The notes: generated by a model from the sequence alone, not told the origin. DNA of 61,605 nucleotides from Allomesorhizobium camelthorni (GCF_011045125.1 NZ_JAAKZF010000035.1:1-61605), one strand, 5' to 3'; counted from the stretch's first letter, positions 16,930 to 25,522 are shown. Made by a program: numbers and translations.

Positions 16930-18147
16930 ATGAACCTTTCCGGCAAGCGCATTCTGCTCATCATCGGCGGCGGCATCGCGGCTTATAAGAGCCTCGATCT
17001 GATCCGCCGTCTGCGCGAGCGCGGCGCTTCCGTGCGCTGCATCATGACCGCCGCCGCGCGGGAATTCGTCACGCCGCTTTCGGTAGGGGCATTGACCGCC
17101 GACCACGTCTTCACCGAGCTTTTCGATCGCCAGGACGAGCACGACGTCGGCCACATCCGCTTGTCGCGCGAGGCTGATCTGCTGGTCGTCGCGCCCGCCA
17201 CGGCCGATCTGATGGCAAAGTTCGCCGGTGGACAGGCCAACGATCTGGCATCGACGGTGATGCTTGCGACGGACAAGAAGGTGCTGATGGTGCCGGCGAT
17301 GAACCCGAAAATGTGGGCGCATCCGGCGACCCGCCGCAACCGCGCCACGCTGGAAAAAGACGGTGTCGGCTTCGTCGGCCCGGCCAAAGGAGAAATGGCG
17401 GAACGCAACGAGGCGGGCGAAGGCCGCATGGCCGAGCCGCTGGAGATCGTCGCCGCCATCGAGGCGCTGCTCGACCGGCGGCCAAAACCGTTGGCGGGGA
17501 GAAAAATAATCGTCACATCCGGCCCCACCCGCGAGCCTATCGATCCGGTGCGCTACATTGCCAACCGTTCGTCGGGCAAGCAGGGCCACGCCATAGCGGC
17601 GGCGCTGGCGCGGCTAGGCGCCGACGTGCATCTCGTCTCCGGGCCGGTAACGATCGCCGATCCGGCCGGCGTCGATACGCTGCATGTCGAAACAGCGCGC
17701 GAGATGCGCGACGCGGTGGAAAAGCTGCTGCCGGCGGACGCCGCAGTGATGGTCGCCGCCGTCGCCGACTGGCGCACGGAAAATTCGGCTGGCGAAAAGA
17801 TCAAGAAAGTCGCAAGCGAGGGGCCTCCGGCGCTCCAGATGGTGGAGAATCCTGACATTCTAGCTGGCGTCGGCCATCACCGGAAGCGGCCATGGCTGGT
17901 GATCGGCTTCGCCGCCGAAACTCAGAACGTGCTGGAGAACGCCAAGGCCAAGCTCGGGAAAAAGGGCGCGGACATCATCGTCGCCAACGATGTCTCGCCT
18001 GAAGGCGGCGTAATGGGCGGCGACCGCAACCGGGTCAGGATCGTGTCGAAAGCTGGCGTCGAGGAATGGCCGGAAATGAGCAAGGACGAAGTCGCCGAAA
18101 GGCTGGCGGCGCTGATCGCCGAGCGTCTAAAGACGATCGAGGTATGA
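16930..18147 (+). CDS. coaBC: Bifunctional CoaBC (phosphopantothenoylcysteine synthetase/decarboxylase)
   Basis: A 405-residue fusion catalysing two steps of coenzyme A synthesis. The N-terminal flavoprotein half (about 1-185) has IIGGGIAAYKSLDLIRRL, the active-site His in DVGHIRLSREADLLVVAPAT and the PAMNPKMW motif. The C-terminal synthetase half begins near IIVTSGPTREPIDPVRYIAN with SSGKQGHAIA and continues to IVANDVSPEGGVMGGDRN. In the loop before GRMAEP the sequence is GEMAERNEAGEGRM, so the Cys found there in E. coli Dfp (ACG) is not in the usual place. Length and all other landmarks are normal. Confidence 0.94.
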   Translation: MNLSGKRILLIIGGGIAAYKSLDLIRRLRERGASVRCIMTAAAREFVTPLSVGALTADHVFTELFDRQDEHDVGHIRLSREADLLVVAPATADLMAKFAGGQANDLASTVMLATDKKVLMVPAMNPKMWAHPATRRNRATLEKDGVGFVGPAKGEMAERNEAGEGRMAEPLEIVAAIEALLDRRPKPLAGRKIIVTSGPTREPIDPVRYIANRSSGKQGHAIAAALARLGADVHLVSGPVTIADPAGVDTLHVETAREMRDAVEKLLPADAAVMVAAVADWRTENSAGEKIKKVASEGPPALQMVENPDILAGVGHHRKRPWLVIGFAAETQNVLENAKAKLGKKGADIIVANDVSPEGGVMGGDRNRVRIVSKAGVEEWPEMSKDEVAERLAALIAERLKTIEV

Positions 18148-18212
18148 TCACCTGCCTCTGTCCTTGGCGCGATCTGTATCTACCGGCGCGCGATCAGGTT
18201 GCGTAATCGCCA

Positions 18213-19913
18213 ATGGGACGCGATGCTGCGTTCGGGATTGATATGCCGAAAGCTGAAGCGCCGGATAGCGGAACCACAATGCCAACCCCGAGCGCATTCC
18301 CCGACTTCGGCCTGACGCCTGAACAGCGCCGCTTCGCCGTGCGCGGCTGCTATTACGAACATCCAGGCATGGATGGCGAGCGCGGCGAGATCTGGTGCTA
18401 CACCAATCGCTTTTCCTACGCGCCGGGGGAGACCGCGGCGCTGCATGTCAGTTCAACCGCGCCGCGCTTCGACTTGGAAATCACGCGCGACGGTGGAGTC
18501 GAGACGCCGGTTCTGTCGCAGCGAAACCTTTCGGCGCGCTGGCAGGATACGCCGGACCAGTGCTCGGTCGAAGGTTGCGGCTGGCAGGCGTCCTTCGAAT
18601 TCCGCGTCGAGGAAAGCTGGCCGTCCGGCGCATACCGCATCACGCTGACGGCCGAAGGCCGGAACGGCGATCCGATCCGCTGCCATCATTTATGCATCGT
18701 TCGCCCCCATCCAGGCCCAAAGCAGCGCCGCATCCTGCAGGTCGCCGCCACCGGCACCTGGCTCGCCTACAACACTTGGGGCGGTTCGAACGCCTATGAC
18801 GGCATCACCGGCCCCAACCACAACGAATATGCCCGCATGGTCTCGACGCAGCGCCCGTGGTGCCGCGGCTTCGTTGTGCTGCCGCCCAGCGCGCCGCGCG
18901 TGCCGCTCGAACTGTCGATGCCGCCGAAGACCGTGCCGCGCTATCCTCATATGGAATGGGCGCTCGCCACCGGCCATTCCAAGAAATATGCCTCGGCGGG
19001 CTGGGCGAGTTACGACAGTCACTTTTTCCGCTGGGCCGAGCGCGCCGGCTATGCGATCGACCTCGCCAGCCAGCACGACATGCATTTCACCCCCGAAATC
19101 CTGGACGGATACGATTGCGTCGTCTTTGTCGGCCATGACGAATACTGGACCTGGGAGATGCGGGACGCCGTCGACGCCTATGTCGAGCGCGGCGGCCGCG
19201 CCGCCCGCTTCGCCGGCAATTTCATGTGGCAGACCAGGCTGGAAGACGGGGGCCGCCGGCAGGTCTGCTACAAATACCGTGCTCGCGCCGAAGACCCCGC
19301 CTATTTCGGCGGTGACGTGACGCGCGCCACCAATTCCTGGGAGGCGCCCGAAATCGGCCGGCCGGGAGCGCTGACCTTCGGCCTCAACTCCACCAAGGGG
19401 GTCTATGCCGGCTGGGGCGGATGTGCGCCGCGCGGCGTGCGCGGCTTTCCCGTCTATCGGCCGGAGCATTGGGCGTTCGCCGGCACGGGATTGTTCTACG
19501 GCGATCTGCTGGGCGCCGACAGCCATGTGTACGGCTACGAAGTCGACGGGCTCGACTACGAGATCCGCAACGGCCGACCATATCCCACGGCCGCCAGCGG
19601 CGCGCCGGAAGGACTCAAGATTCTGGCGATGGGCATGGCGAGCCAGGTCGAGGAGGCGGATTTCCTGCAGCCGGAGGATCAGTTCTTCGGCGACGAGGAC
19701 GGCCGCTTCATCGCCGAGACGCTTTACGGCGACGCCAGCGACGAGAACCTGGAAAAGGTCCGCTACAGCAACGGCATGATTGTTAATTTCCCGAAGGGCA
19801 AAGGCGAGGTTTTCCACGCCGGAAGCTGCGAATGGGTCGCCGGGCTTTTGAGACGCGACGCAATGGTCGAGCGCGTCACCGCCAATGTGCTAGACCGTTT
19901 CCTCGATCGCTGA
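18213..19913 (+). CDS. N,N-dimethylformamidase beta-subunit-like protein
   Basis: A 566-residue protein resembling the large subunit of N,N-dimethylformamidase, an iron-dependent amide hydrolase. An N-terminal beta-rich region (about 50-165, EIWCYTNRFSYAPGETAALH) precedes the large C-terminal domain with GTWLAYNTWGGSNAYDGITG, YDCVVFVGHDEYWTWEMRDA and AARFAGNFMWQTRLE. No small alpha subunit is visible nearby. The substrate is more likely another amide than dimethylformamide. The start is uncertain: ATGs at 18243 and 18279 are alternatives. It opens a same-strand block of five genes with 3-19 nt gaps or overlaps. Confidence 0.8.
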   Translation: MGRDAAFGIDMPKAEAPDSGTTMPTPSAFPDFGLTPEQRRFAVRGCYYEHPGMDGERGEIWCYTNRFSYAPGETAALHVSSTAPRFDLEITRDGGVETPVLSQRNLSARWQDTPDQCSVEGCGWQASFEFRVEESWPSGAYRITLTAEGRNGDPIRCHHLCIVRPHPGPKQRRILQVAATGTWLAYNTWGGSNAYDGITGPNHNEYARMVSTQRPWCRGFVVLPPSAPRVPLELSMPPKTVPRYPHMEWALATGHSKKYASAGWASYDSHFFRWAERAGYAIDLASQHDMHFTPEILDGYDCVVFVGHDEYWTWEMRDAVDAYVERGGRAARFAGNFMWQTRLEDGGRRQVCYKYRARAEDPAYFGGDVTRATNSWEAPEIGRPGALTFGLNSTKGVYAGWGGCAPRGVRGFPVYRPEHWAFAGTGLFYGDLLGADSHVYGYEVDGLDYEIRNGRPYPTAASGAPEGLKILAMGMASQVEEADFLQPEDQFFGDEDGRFIAETLYGDASDENLEKVRYSNGMIVNFPKGKGEVFHAGSCEWVAGLLRRDAMVERVTANVLDRFLDR

Positions 19914-19932
19914 ACCAGGGCACGCGCACATC

Positions 19933-21321
19933 ATGTCAAAGCCGCTTATGACGCAGGTTTCCGACGCTGGCGAAAGCCGCCGCCCGTCCAATCTCTTCTA
20001 CATGACCCGCCTGCGCCGCCCGCTGGTCGACCGCGCCGAGGGCATCTACCTCTGGGACCAGAACGGCAAGCGTATGATCGACGGGTCGAGCGGCGCGATG
20101 GTGGTGAATATCGGCCACGGCAACCGCAATGTGCTCGACGCCATGAAGCGGCAGATGGACCGCGTCACCTTCGCCTATCGGCTGCATTTCGAGAACGAGC
20201 CGGCGGAGGAGCTTGCCCGGCGCTTGGCGGCAAAGATGCCCGGCGATCTCGACCGGATTTTTTTCGTTTCAGGCGGCTCGGAGGCCGTGGAGTCGGCGAT
20301 CAAGCTTGCTCGGCAGTGGGCGGTTGCGACAGGCCAAGAGAGCCGCTGGAAGGTCATTTCGCGCTTTCCTTCCTATCATGGCGGAACCGCCGGCTCGCTC
20401 GCCGTGACTGGCGATCTGGCGCTGACCGAGACGTTCGCGCCGCAGACGCGCACTATGCCCAAGATCCCGCCGCCGACCGCCTATCGCGACCGCGACAATC
20501 TTTCCATGGAGCAGCGCGGCCTGCGCTATGCCGACATGCTGGAGGAGAAGATCCTCGCCGAGGGGCCGGAAAGCGTGCTCGCCTTCATCATGGAGCCGAT
20601 CGGCGGCGCGGCCACCGCAGCCCTCGTGCCGCCCGACAGCTATTTTCCGCGCATCCGCAAGATTTGCGACAAATATTGCATCCTGCTGATCCATGACGAG
20701 GTGATGACCGGCGCCGGGCGCACAGGCAAGTACCTCGGCGGCGAGCATTGGAACTGCCGGCCCGACATCATAGCCATGTCTAAAGGCATCGGCTCCGGCT
20801 ACGCGCCGCTCGGCGCCATGGCCGCTTCCCGTCGCCTGGTCGGGCCGGTGCTCGATTCCGGCGGATTCCAGCACGGCTATACCTATGCCGGCAATCCACT
20901 CTCCTGCGCGGCGGGGCTAGCCGTGCTCGACGAGATGGAGCGGCTGGGCTGCATCGCCAATGCCGCGGCGATGGGCGATCTCCTGAAACATGAGTTGGAA
21001 GCGCTTGCCGAGCGCTACCCCTTCATCGCCAATGTACGCGGCAAAGGGCTCCTGCTTGGCGCCGACCTCGTCGCTAATCCCGAGACATTGGCGCCGCTGC
21101 CCCCGGCGAGGAAAGCCAATCAACGCCTGGTGGATCTCGCTTATGAGCGCGGGATGATCATCTACTCGCGGCGTATCCGCGGCGACGGCGTCGAGGCGGA
21201 CAATTTCATGCTGGCTCCGCCGCTCATCATAACGGCCGAGCAGGTCGGCGAGATGGTCGGCGTCCTCGATGATTCGCTCGCAGCACTGGCGACCGAACTC
21301 GATCTTCCCGTGAACGGCTGA
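19933..21321 (+). CDS. Class III (omega-type) aminotransferase
   Basis: A 462-residue PLP-dependent transaminase of class III. It has the YLWDQNGKRMIDGSSGAMVV entry, VSGGSEAVESAIKLAR, the catalytic Asp region LLIHDEVMTGAGRTGKY and the PLP lysine in IIAMSKGIGSGYAPLGAM. These enzymes move terminal amino groups of beta- or omega-amino acids, diamines or 4-aminobutyrate to a keto acid. The gene lies 19 nt after the dimethylformamidase-like gene and 12 nt before the BKACE gene. A product that is a beta-keto acid would feed that enzyme. Confidence 0.92.
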   Translation: MSKPLMTQVSDAGESRRPSNLFYMTRLRRPLVDRAEGIYLWDQNGKRMIDGSSGAMVVNIGHGNRNVLDAMKRQMDRVTFAYRLHFENEPAEELARRLAAKMPGDLDRIFFVSGGSEAVESAIKLARQWAVATGQESRWKVISRFPSYHGGTAGSLAVTGDLALTETFAPQTRTMPKIPPPTAYRDRDNLSMEQRGLRYADMLEEKILAEGPESVLAFIMEPIGGAATAALVPPDSYFPRIRKICDKYCILLIHDEVMTGAGRTGKYLGGEHWNCRPDIIAMSKGIGSGYAPLGAMAASRRLVGPVLDSGGFQHGYTYAGNPLSCAAGLAVLDEMERLGCIANAAAMGDLLKHELEALAERYPFIANVRGKGLLLGADLVANPETLAPLPPARKANQRLVDLAYERGMIIYSRRIRGDGVEADNFMLAPPLIITAEQVGEMVGVLDDSLAALATELDLPVNG

Positions 21322-21333
21322 CGGGAGCGCGCT

Positions 21334-22278
21334 ATGGCCGAGAACAGAAAGCCCCGGAAGAAAGTCGTCATCACCTGCGCTGTCACGGGATCGGTGCACA
21401 CGCCGTCTATGTCGCCTTACCTGCCGGTGACGCCGGACCAGATCGCCGCCGAGGCGATTGCGGCCGCGGAAGCCGGCGCGTCGATCCTGCATCTCCACGC
21501 CCGGGACCCGAAGGACGGTCGGCCAACCGCCGATCCGGACGTGTTCATGCAGTTCCTGCCGTGCATCAAGCAAGCGACCGACGCGGTCATCAACATCTCG
21601 ACCGGCGGCTCGTCGCTGATGTCGCTCGACGAGCGCCTGGCAATTTCGGTGCGCGCCGAGCCCGAAATGTGCTCGCTCAACATGGGCTCGATGAATTTCG
21701 CGCTGTTCCCGGCGCTCGAACGTCAGACCGAATGGAAGCACGACTGGGAGCCGCAGCTTCTCGAAGCGACGCGCGGGACCATCTTCAAGAACAGTTTTGC
21801 GGACATCGAAGCGATCCTGTCGCGCATCGGCCAGGGCTGCGGCACGCGCTTCGAATTCGAGTGCTACGATGTCGGCCACCTCTATTCGCTGGCTCATTTC
21901 CGCGATCGCGGCCTGGTTTCCGGGCCGCTGTTCATTCAGTTCGTGTTCGGCGTTCTCGGCGGCATCGGCGCCGATCCCGAAAACCTCACCCATATGAAGC
22001 GCATCGCCGACAAGTTGTTCGGCGACAGCTACAGTTTTTCCGTTCTGGCCGCGGGCCGCAGGCAGATGCCGATGATCACCATGGCCGCGGCAATGGGCGG
22101 CAATGTCCGCGTCGGGCTGGAGGACAGCCTCTATGACGGCCGCGACCTGGCGAAGTCCAACGCCGATCAGGTCCGCCGCATCCGCACGATATTAGAGGCG
22201 CTGTCGCTGGAGATCGCGACGCCCGTCGAAGCGCGCGAGATGCTGGCGCTCAAGGGCGGCGACCGGGTGGCGTTTTAG
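21334..22278 (+). CDS. BKACE-family beta-keto acid cleavage enzyme
   Basis: A 314-residue zinc enzyme of the DUF849/Kce family (3-keto-5-aminohexanoate cleavage and relatives). These combine a beta-keto acid with acetyl-CoA to give acetoacetate and a new acyl-CoA. It shows VITCAVTGSVHTPSMSPYLP at the N-terminus, the metal motif ASILHLHARDPKDGRP, INISTGGSS, and GGNVRVGLEDSLYDGRDLAK near the end. The start has a GGGAG ribosome site. Its specificity within the family cannot be read from the sequence, but the aminotransferase directly upstream suggests a beta-amino acid origin for its substrate. Confidence 0.93.
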   Translation: MAENRKPRKKVVITCAVTGSVHTPSMSPYLPVTPDQIAAEAIAAAEAGASILHLHARDPKDGRPTADPDVFMQFLPCIKQATDAVINISTGGSSLMSLDERLAISVRAEPEMCSLNMGSMNFALFPALERQTEWKHDWEPQLLEATRGTIFKNSFADIEAILSRIGQGCGTRFEFECYDVGHLYSLAHFRDRGLVSGPLFIQFVFGVLGGIGADPENLTHMKRIADKLFGDSYSFSVLAAGRRQMPMITMAAAMGGNVRVGLEDSLYDGRDLAKSNADQVRRIRTILEALSLEIATPVEAREMLALKGGDRVAF

Positions 22279-22283
22279 GCGTC

Positions 22284-22799
22284 ATGACCAGCCGCGATCA
22301 CATCAGCATCCGCCCCGCGACCATAGACGACGCCGAGACAATCCATGCGGCGATCCTCGGCATCGCCGAGGCGGTCGACGAGTTGCACAAGGTGAAAAGC
22401 ACGCCGAACGACATACGCCGCTTCGGTTTCGGTCCGAACCCGGCGTTCGAGGCGCTGATTGCCGAAGTCGAGGGCGTCTTCGCCGGCCTGTGCCTTTTCT
22501 TCCCGAGCTTCTCGACCTGGCAGGGGCGCCCCGGCGTCTATGTGCAGGACCTGTTCGTGGCGAAGGAATTTCGCGGGCTTGGCGTCGGCGAGAAGCTGTT
22601 GAAACGGCTGGCCGCGGTTACGCGAGCGCGTGGCGGCCGCTACATCCGCCTTTCCGTCGACTCCGGCAATCTCCGGGCGCAGGCATTTTACGAGCGTCTC
22701 GGGCTTCGCCTGTCCGGTGCCGAGCAGATACACGCCGCCTACCGCGAGGATTTCGACGCTCTCGCCGATGCCGGCGATCATGAAGGGGAAACATCATGA
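22284..22799 (+). CDS. GNAT-family N-acetyltransferase
   Basis: A 171-residue acetyl-CoA-dependent acetyltransferase. The GNAT core runs from DHISIRPATIDDAETIHAAI through VYVQDLFVAKEFRGLGVGEK, which contains the acetyl-CoA loop RGLGVG, to DSGNLRAQAFYERLGLRLSG. It resembles the spermine/spermidine and diamine acetyltransferases in domain length and in the YVQDLFV strand. The start is 5 nt after the BKACE stop, and the stop overlaps the start of the deacetylase-like gene (ATGA). An acetylase directly coupled to a deacetylase suggests that both handle the same amine. Confidence 0.88.
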   Translation: MTSRDHISIRPATIDDAETIHAAILGIAEAVDELHKVKSTPNDIRRFGFGPNPAFEALIAEVEGVFAGLCLFFPSFSTWQGRPGVYVQDLFVAKEFRGLGVGEKLLKRLAAVTRARGGRYIRLSVDSGNLRAQAFYERLGLRLSGAEQIHAAYREDFDALADAGDHEGETS

Positions 22800-23821
22800 A
22801 AGCCTTCTTTGCCGACGAACAGAAGCGCCACGACCCGAAGGCGTTTTTGTCCAGCGGCGCTTCGCAGCCCAATCCGGAAAAGCCCGAACGGGTCGAGCGG
22901 CTGCTTGCCGGCGCGCGCGCCGCGGGATGCGAAATCGTCCGGCCGCGCAATTTCGGCCTCGCGCCGATCGCCGCGGTCCACACGCCGGAATATCTGGAGT
23001 TCCTCGGAAACATCTTCGAGCGATGGCGGCGCATCGAAGGCGCCTCTGCCGAGGTGATCCCCAACATCCATCCGATCGCCCGCGCCGGCACTTATCCGGC
23101 ATCGGCCGTCGGGCAGGCCGGCTACCATATGGCCGATACCGCCTGCCCGATCTCGGCCGAAACTTTTGAAAGCGCCTGCTGGAGCGCATGGTCGGCGGTC
23201 GAGGCAGCCGAGGCGGTGATGTCCGGCGCGCCGGCTGCCTATGCGCTGTGCCGCCCGCCCGGCCATCATGCCTTCGCCGATGTCGCCGGCGGCTTCTGCT
23301 TCATCAACAATTCGGCGGTTGCCGCGCAACATCTGCGCAGGCAGGCAGTCCGCGTGGCGATCCTCGATGTCGACCTGCATCACGGTAACGGCACGCAGGG
23401 CATCTTCTACGCCCGGCCGGACGTGCTGACCGTGTCGATCCATGCCGATCCGGTCCGCTTCTATCCGTTCTTCTGGGGCCATGCCGACGAGCGCGGCGAG
23501 GGACCGGGCCTCGGCTACAATCTGAACCTGCCGCTGGCCCGCAAATCCGGCGACGTGGAATTCCTGGCGGCTCTCGACACCGCTTTCCGGCGCATCCGCG
23601 CCTTTGCGCCCGACGCGTTGGTGGTGGCGCTCGGGCTCGACGCCTTCGAAGGCGATCCCTTCGGCGGACTGTCGGTGACGACGCCGGGATTTTCGCGGAT
23701 TGCCGAAGCGATCGCGGGGCTTCGCTTGCCCACTGTCATTGTCCAGGAAGGCGGCTATCTCTGCGACGCGCTCGGCGACAATCTGACCGCGTTTCTGGGC
23801 GGCTACGCCGGCAGGCTCTGA
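22796..23821 (+). CDS. Histone-deacetylase-superfamily amidohydrolase (acetylpolyamine aminohydrolase-like)
   Basis: A 341-residue zinc amidohydrolase of the arginase/deacetylase fold, closest in layout to acetylpolyamine aminohydrolases. It begins MKAFFADEQKRHDPKAFL as in that family. Catalytic and metal residues are seen in CRPPGHHAFADVAGGFCFIN, LDVDLHHGNGTQGIFY and LGLDAFEGDPFGG, and EGGYLCDALGDN closes the site. It would remove acetyl groups from polyamines or similar amines in the cytoplasm. It is the last gene of the five-gene block and is coupled to the GNAT gene by ATGA. Confidence 0.9.
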   Translation: MKAFFADEQKRHDPKAFLSSGASQPNPEKPERVERLLAGARAAGCEIVRPRNFGLAPIAAVHTPEYLEFLGNIFERWRRIEGASAEVIPNIHPIARAGTYPASAVGQAGYHMADTACPISAETFESACWSAWSAVEAAEAVMSGAPAAYALCRPPGHHAFADVAGGFCFINNSAVAAQHLRRQAVRVAILDVDLHHGNGTQGIFYARPDVLTVSIHADPVRFYPFFWGHADERGEGPGLGYNLNLPLARKSGDVEFLAALDTAFRRIRAFAPDALVVALGLDAFEGDPFGGLSVTTPGFSRIAEAIAGLRLPTVIVQEGGYLCDALGDNLTAFLGGYAGRL

Positions 23822-23878
23822 AGCCAGAATGGGCCGCGCCCGGCGAGGGGCACGACCGATTCTCCCGCCCGACGCGAA

Positions 23879-24844
23879 CTACCAGGGGCGGCGCCAGTCG
23901 GCGAACACGATCTTGTTGTCACGGTGGTTGCCGCCCAGCGTCGCGCCGTAATAGGCGCCGACCGCGCTGACCAGAAACGAGGCGGCGGTGACGAAGGCCG
24001 CGATCATCGCCACTTTGCGCGCCGTTTCGGCCGCCTGCCTCGCTTCCGCTTCAGCCGCCTGCGCATCGGCCAGCAGCGCATCGACGCGTTGCTGCGCCTG
24101 AGTCTTGTCCAGGCCGGCGCGGGCGGCGATGGTTGCCGTCAGATATTGCCGGTCGCCATCATTCAGCGCGCCGTCTGATACGGCGGTGGTGAGCACACGG
24201 CCTATTTCGTCGCGCGCTTCGGCGCTGATCGGCGGTGCAGCCGGATTGCCCGACCGAAGGAACCTGTCGACCAGCAGGTCGTACGCGCCCGACAGCGGGT
24301 CTTCGCCTTCGGCCGCGGCGCCCGAACCGCCTGCCGCACCCGCCGCGATGGTGCTCATCGAAGTGGCGGCGGTGCTCGCCACGCCGCTTATGCCAGACAC
24401 CGCGATGAACGCGCCGATCAGGGCGCCAAGCGCCCATACGATCAGCCCGTGCGAGCCGTCGCGAATGTCGGATTCGTCTTCGGTCGCGTCATGCTTGCGC
24501 CGGCGCAACCGGCCGGTGAGGTAGCCGCCGGCGATGAAGCTGGAAATCTGGACCCAGAGCAGCCATAGCCCGGCGACGATCGCGAACCAGAACAGCGACA
24601 TGCCGCTGCCTTCATAGGGCGAGGCGAACGACAGGCCGAGCGCCGAGCCAAATGTCAGCAGGACAAACGAGATGGCGGTGGCGAATATTGCGCCGGCAAA
24701 GGTCGCCGACCAGTCGACGTAGGAAGTTTCGTCGGCTTGCACGCCGCCGACCGATATCAGGGGAGAGTCGGAAGTGGCCACCGAAGGTCTCTTCGGAAAT
24801 GTTTGCCGGAAGCAGCCGGCGAGCGAGAGCTTCCGGATGCGCAC
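23879..24844 (-). CDS. PhnA-like integral membrane protein
   Basis: A 321-residue membrane protein of a type often labelled PhnA-like in Rhizobiales. Hydrophobic segments lie near SATFAGAIFATAISFVLLTF, MSLFWFAIVAGLWLLWVQIS and GLIVWALGALIGAFIAVSGI, and the last is in KVAMIAAFVTAASFLVSAVG. A charged cytoplasmic stretch rich in Ala, Glu and Gln (DKTQAQQRVDALLADAQAAE) precedes the last segment. No catalytic motif is recognisable. The start is uncertain: GTG at 24844 is used, and a later GTG (about residue 22, VATSDS) is equally likely. It begins 6 nt after the 24-residue peptide gene and probably shares its promoter. Confidence 0.65.
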   Translation of the reverse strand: MRIRKLSLAGCFRQTFPKRPSVATSDSPLISVGGVQADETSYVDWSATFAGAIFATAISFVLLTFGSALGLSFASPYEGSGMSLFWFAIVAGLWLLWVQISSFIAGGYLTGRLRRRKHDATEDESDIRDGSHGLIVWALGALIGAFIAVSGISGVASTAATSMSTIAAGAAGGSGAAAEGEDPLSGAYDLLVDRFLRSGNPAAPPISAEARDEIGRVLTTAVSDGALNDGDRQYLTATIAARAGLDKTQAQQRVDALLADAQAAEAEARQAAETARKVAMIAAFVTAASFLVSAVGAYYGATLGGNHRDNKIVFADWRRPW

Positions 24845-24850
24845 AACCGC

Positions 24851-24925
24851 TCAGCGCAGCCCGAACAGCGACAGCACTGCGAGAATGACCACGACAAGGC
24901 CGACGAGATAGATGATGCCGTGCAT
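24851..24925 (-). CDS. 24-residue membrane peptide
   Basis: A very short gene: MHGIIYLVGLVVVILAVLSL then FGLR. It forms a single transmembrane helix. A GGGGAGAG ribosome site lies 7 nt before the ATG. A sigma-EcfG-type promoter lies about 45 nt further upstream. I recall near-identical short peptides annotated in other Rhizobiales, but could not check. It lies directly upstream of the PhnA-like gene, with 6 nt between, so the peptide may be translated with it. Confidence 0.7.
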   Translation of the reverse strand: MHGIIYLVGLVVVILAVLSLFGLR

Positions 24926-24969
24926 TGCAGTCTCTCCCCTTCGAATGCATCGAAACAACGCTCGAAACC

Positions 24970-24994
24970 AACAAGCAGCAGGCAAGTTGGTTCC
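24970..24994 (-). promoter_or_regulatory. Sigma-EcfG-type (general stress) promoter
   Basis: Read on the minus strand, GGAAC (24994-24990), a 16-nt spacer, and TGTT (24973-24970). This fits the alphaproteobacterial EcfG consensus GGAAC-N16/17-yGTT. The start site would be near 24962, about 37 nt before the 24-residue peptide gene. Confidence 0.6.
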
Positions 24995-25201
24995 CGCGGC
25001 GCGCTGGAACTGCGGTTTTGCGGGTATTTTAGCGGCAGAACGGGGGAATCAGGGTCGTTTTAGCGGGCTTGCGGAAGCCCAGTGCCGGCATCGTCGTCCG
25101 CGCGGTTGAGGACGATATCTTCAAAATCCACGGAGAGAATGCGTTGGCCGGCCTGGTCATTGATGCGGCAGGCCCAGCCGGTCCGCTCCTTGATTTGGGC
25201 C

Positions 25202-25408
25202 TCAGTGGTGGCGGGTCTGCGCCCCGCGCGCGTCTCGCTGCATCTGCCGGCCGGGCTCGCGTTTCTGGAACGGGACCCACGGATTGGCGCGGATGATATC
25301 TTCGGCCTGTTCGGGCCGTTCAACGCGGCGGCCGATTGCGTTCTGCTGGCGCTGCTTCAGCCATAGAGGCTGCATTTCAGCCAGAAAGCTGCTTATCAGT
25401 TTCTTCAT
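25202..25408 (-). CDS. Small uncharacterised protein, possibly frameshifted
   Basis: A 68-residue basic protein. Its start is supported by a GGGAGGG ribosome site 9 nt before the ATG and by a possible sigma-EcfG-type promoter at 25450-25475. The sequence (MKKLISSFLAEMQPLWLKQR ... ERPEQAEDIIRANPWVPFQK) shows no known domain. After its stop, another frame continues without interruption to 25060 (EAQIKERTGWACRINDQAGQ, then ILSVDFEDIVLNRAD). The true gene may have been about 115 residues, with a one-base shift near 25215. From 25059 to 24995 I see nothing else. Confidence 0.45.
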   Translation of the reverse strand: MKKLISSFLAEMQPLWLKQRQQNAIGRRVERPEQAEDIIRANPWVPFQKREPGRQMQRDARGAQTRHH

Positions 25409-25449
25409 TTGGCGTACCCTCCCGAGAGCACCATCCGCACCCGTCTCTC

Positions 25450-25475
25450 AACAGCGGAGGGGACCTGTTGGTTCC
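25450..25475 (-). promoter_or_regulatory. Possible sigma-EcfG-type promoter
   Basis: On the minus strand, GGAAC (25475-25471), a 17-nt spacer and TGTT (25453-25450). The spacer is one base longer than in the two best copies in this window. It lies about 40 nt upstream of the 68-residue gene. Confidence 0.45.
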
Positions 25476-25522
25476 CGTATTGCACAAGAATCCGCCTTTA
25501 AAAGGGCGGCTATAACCACAGG

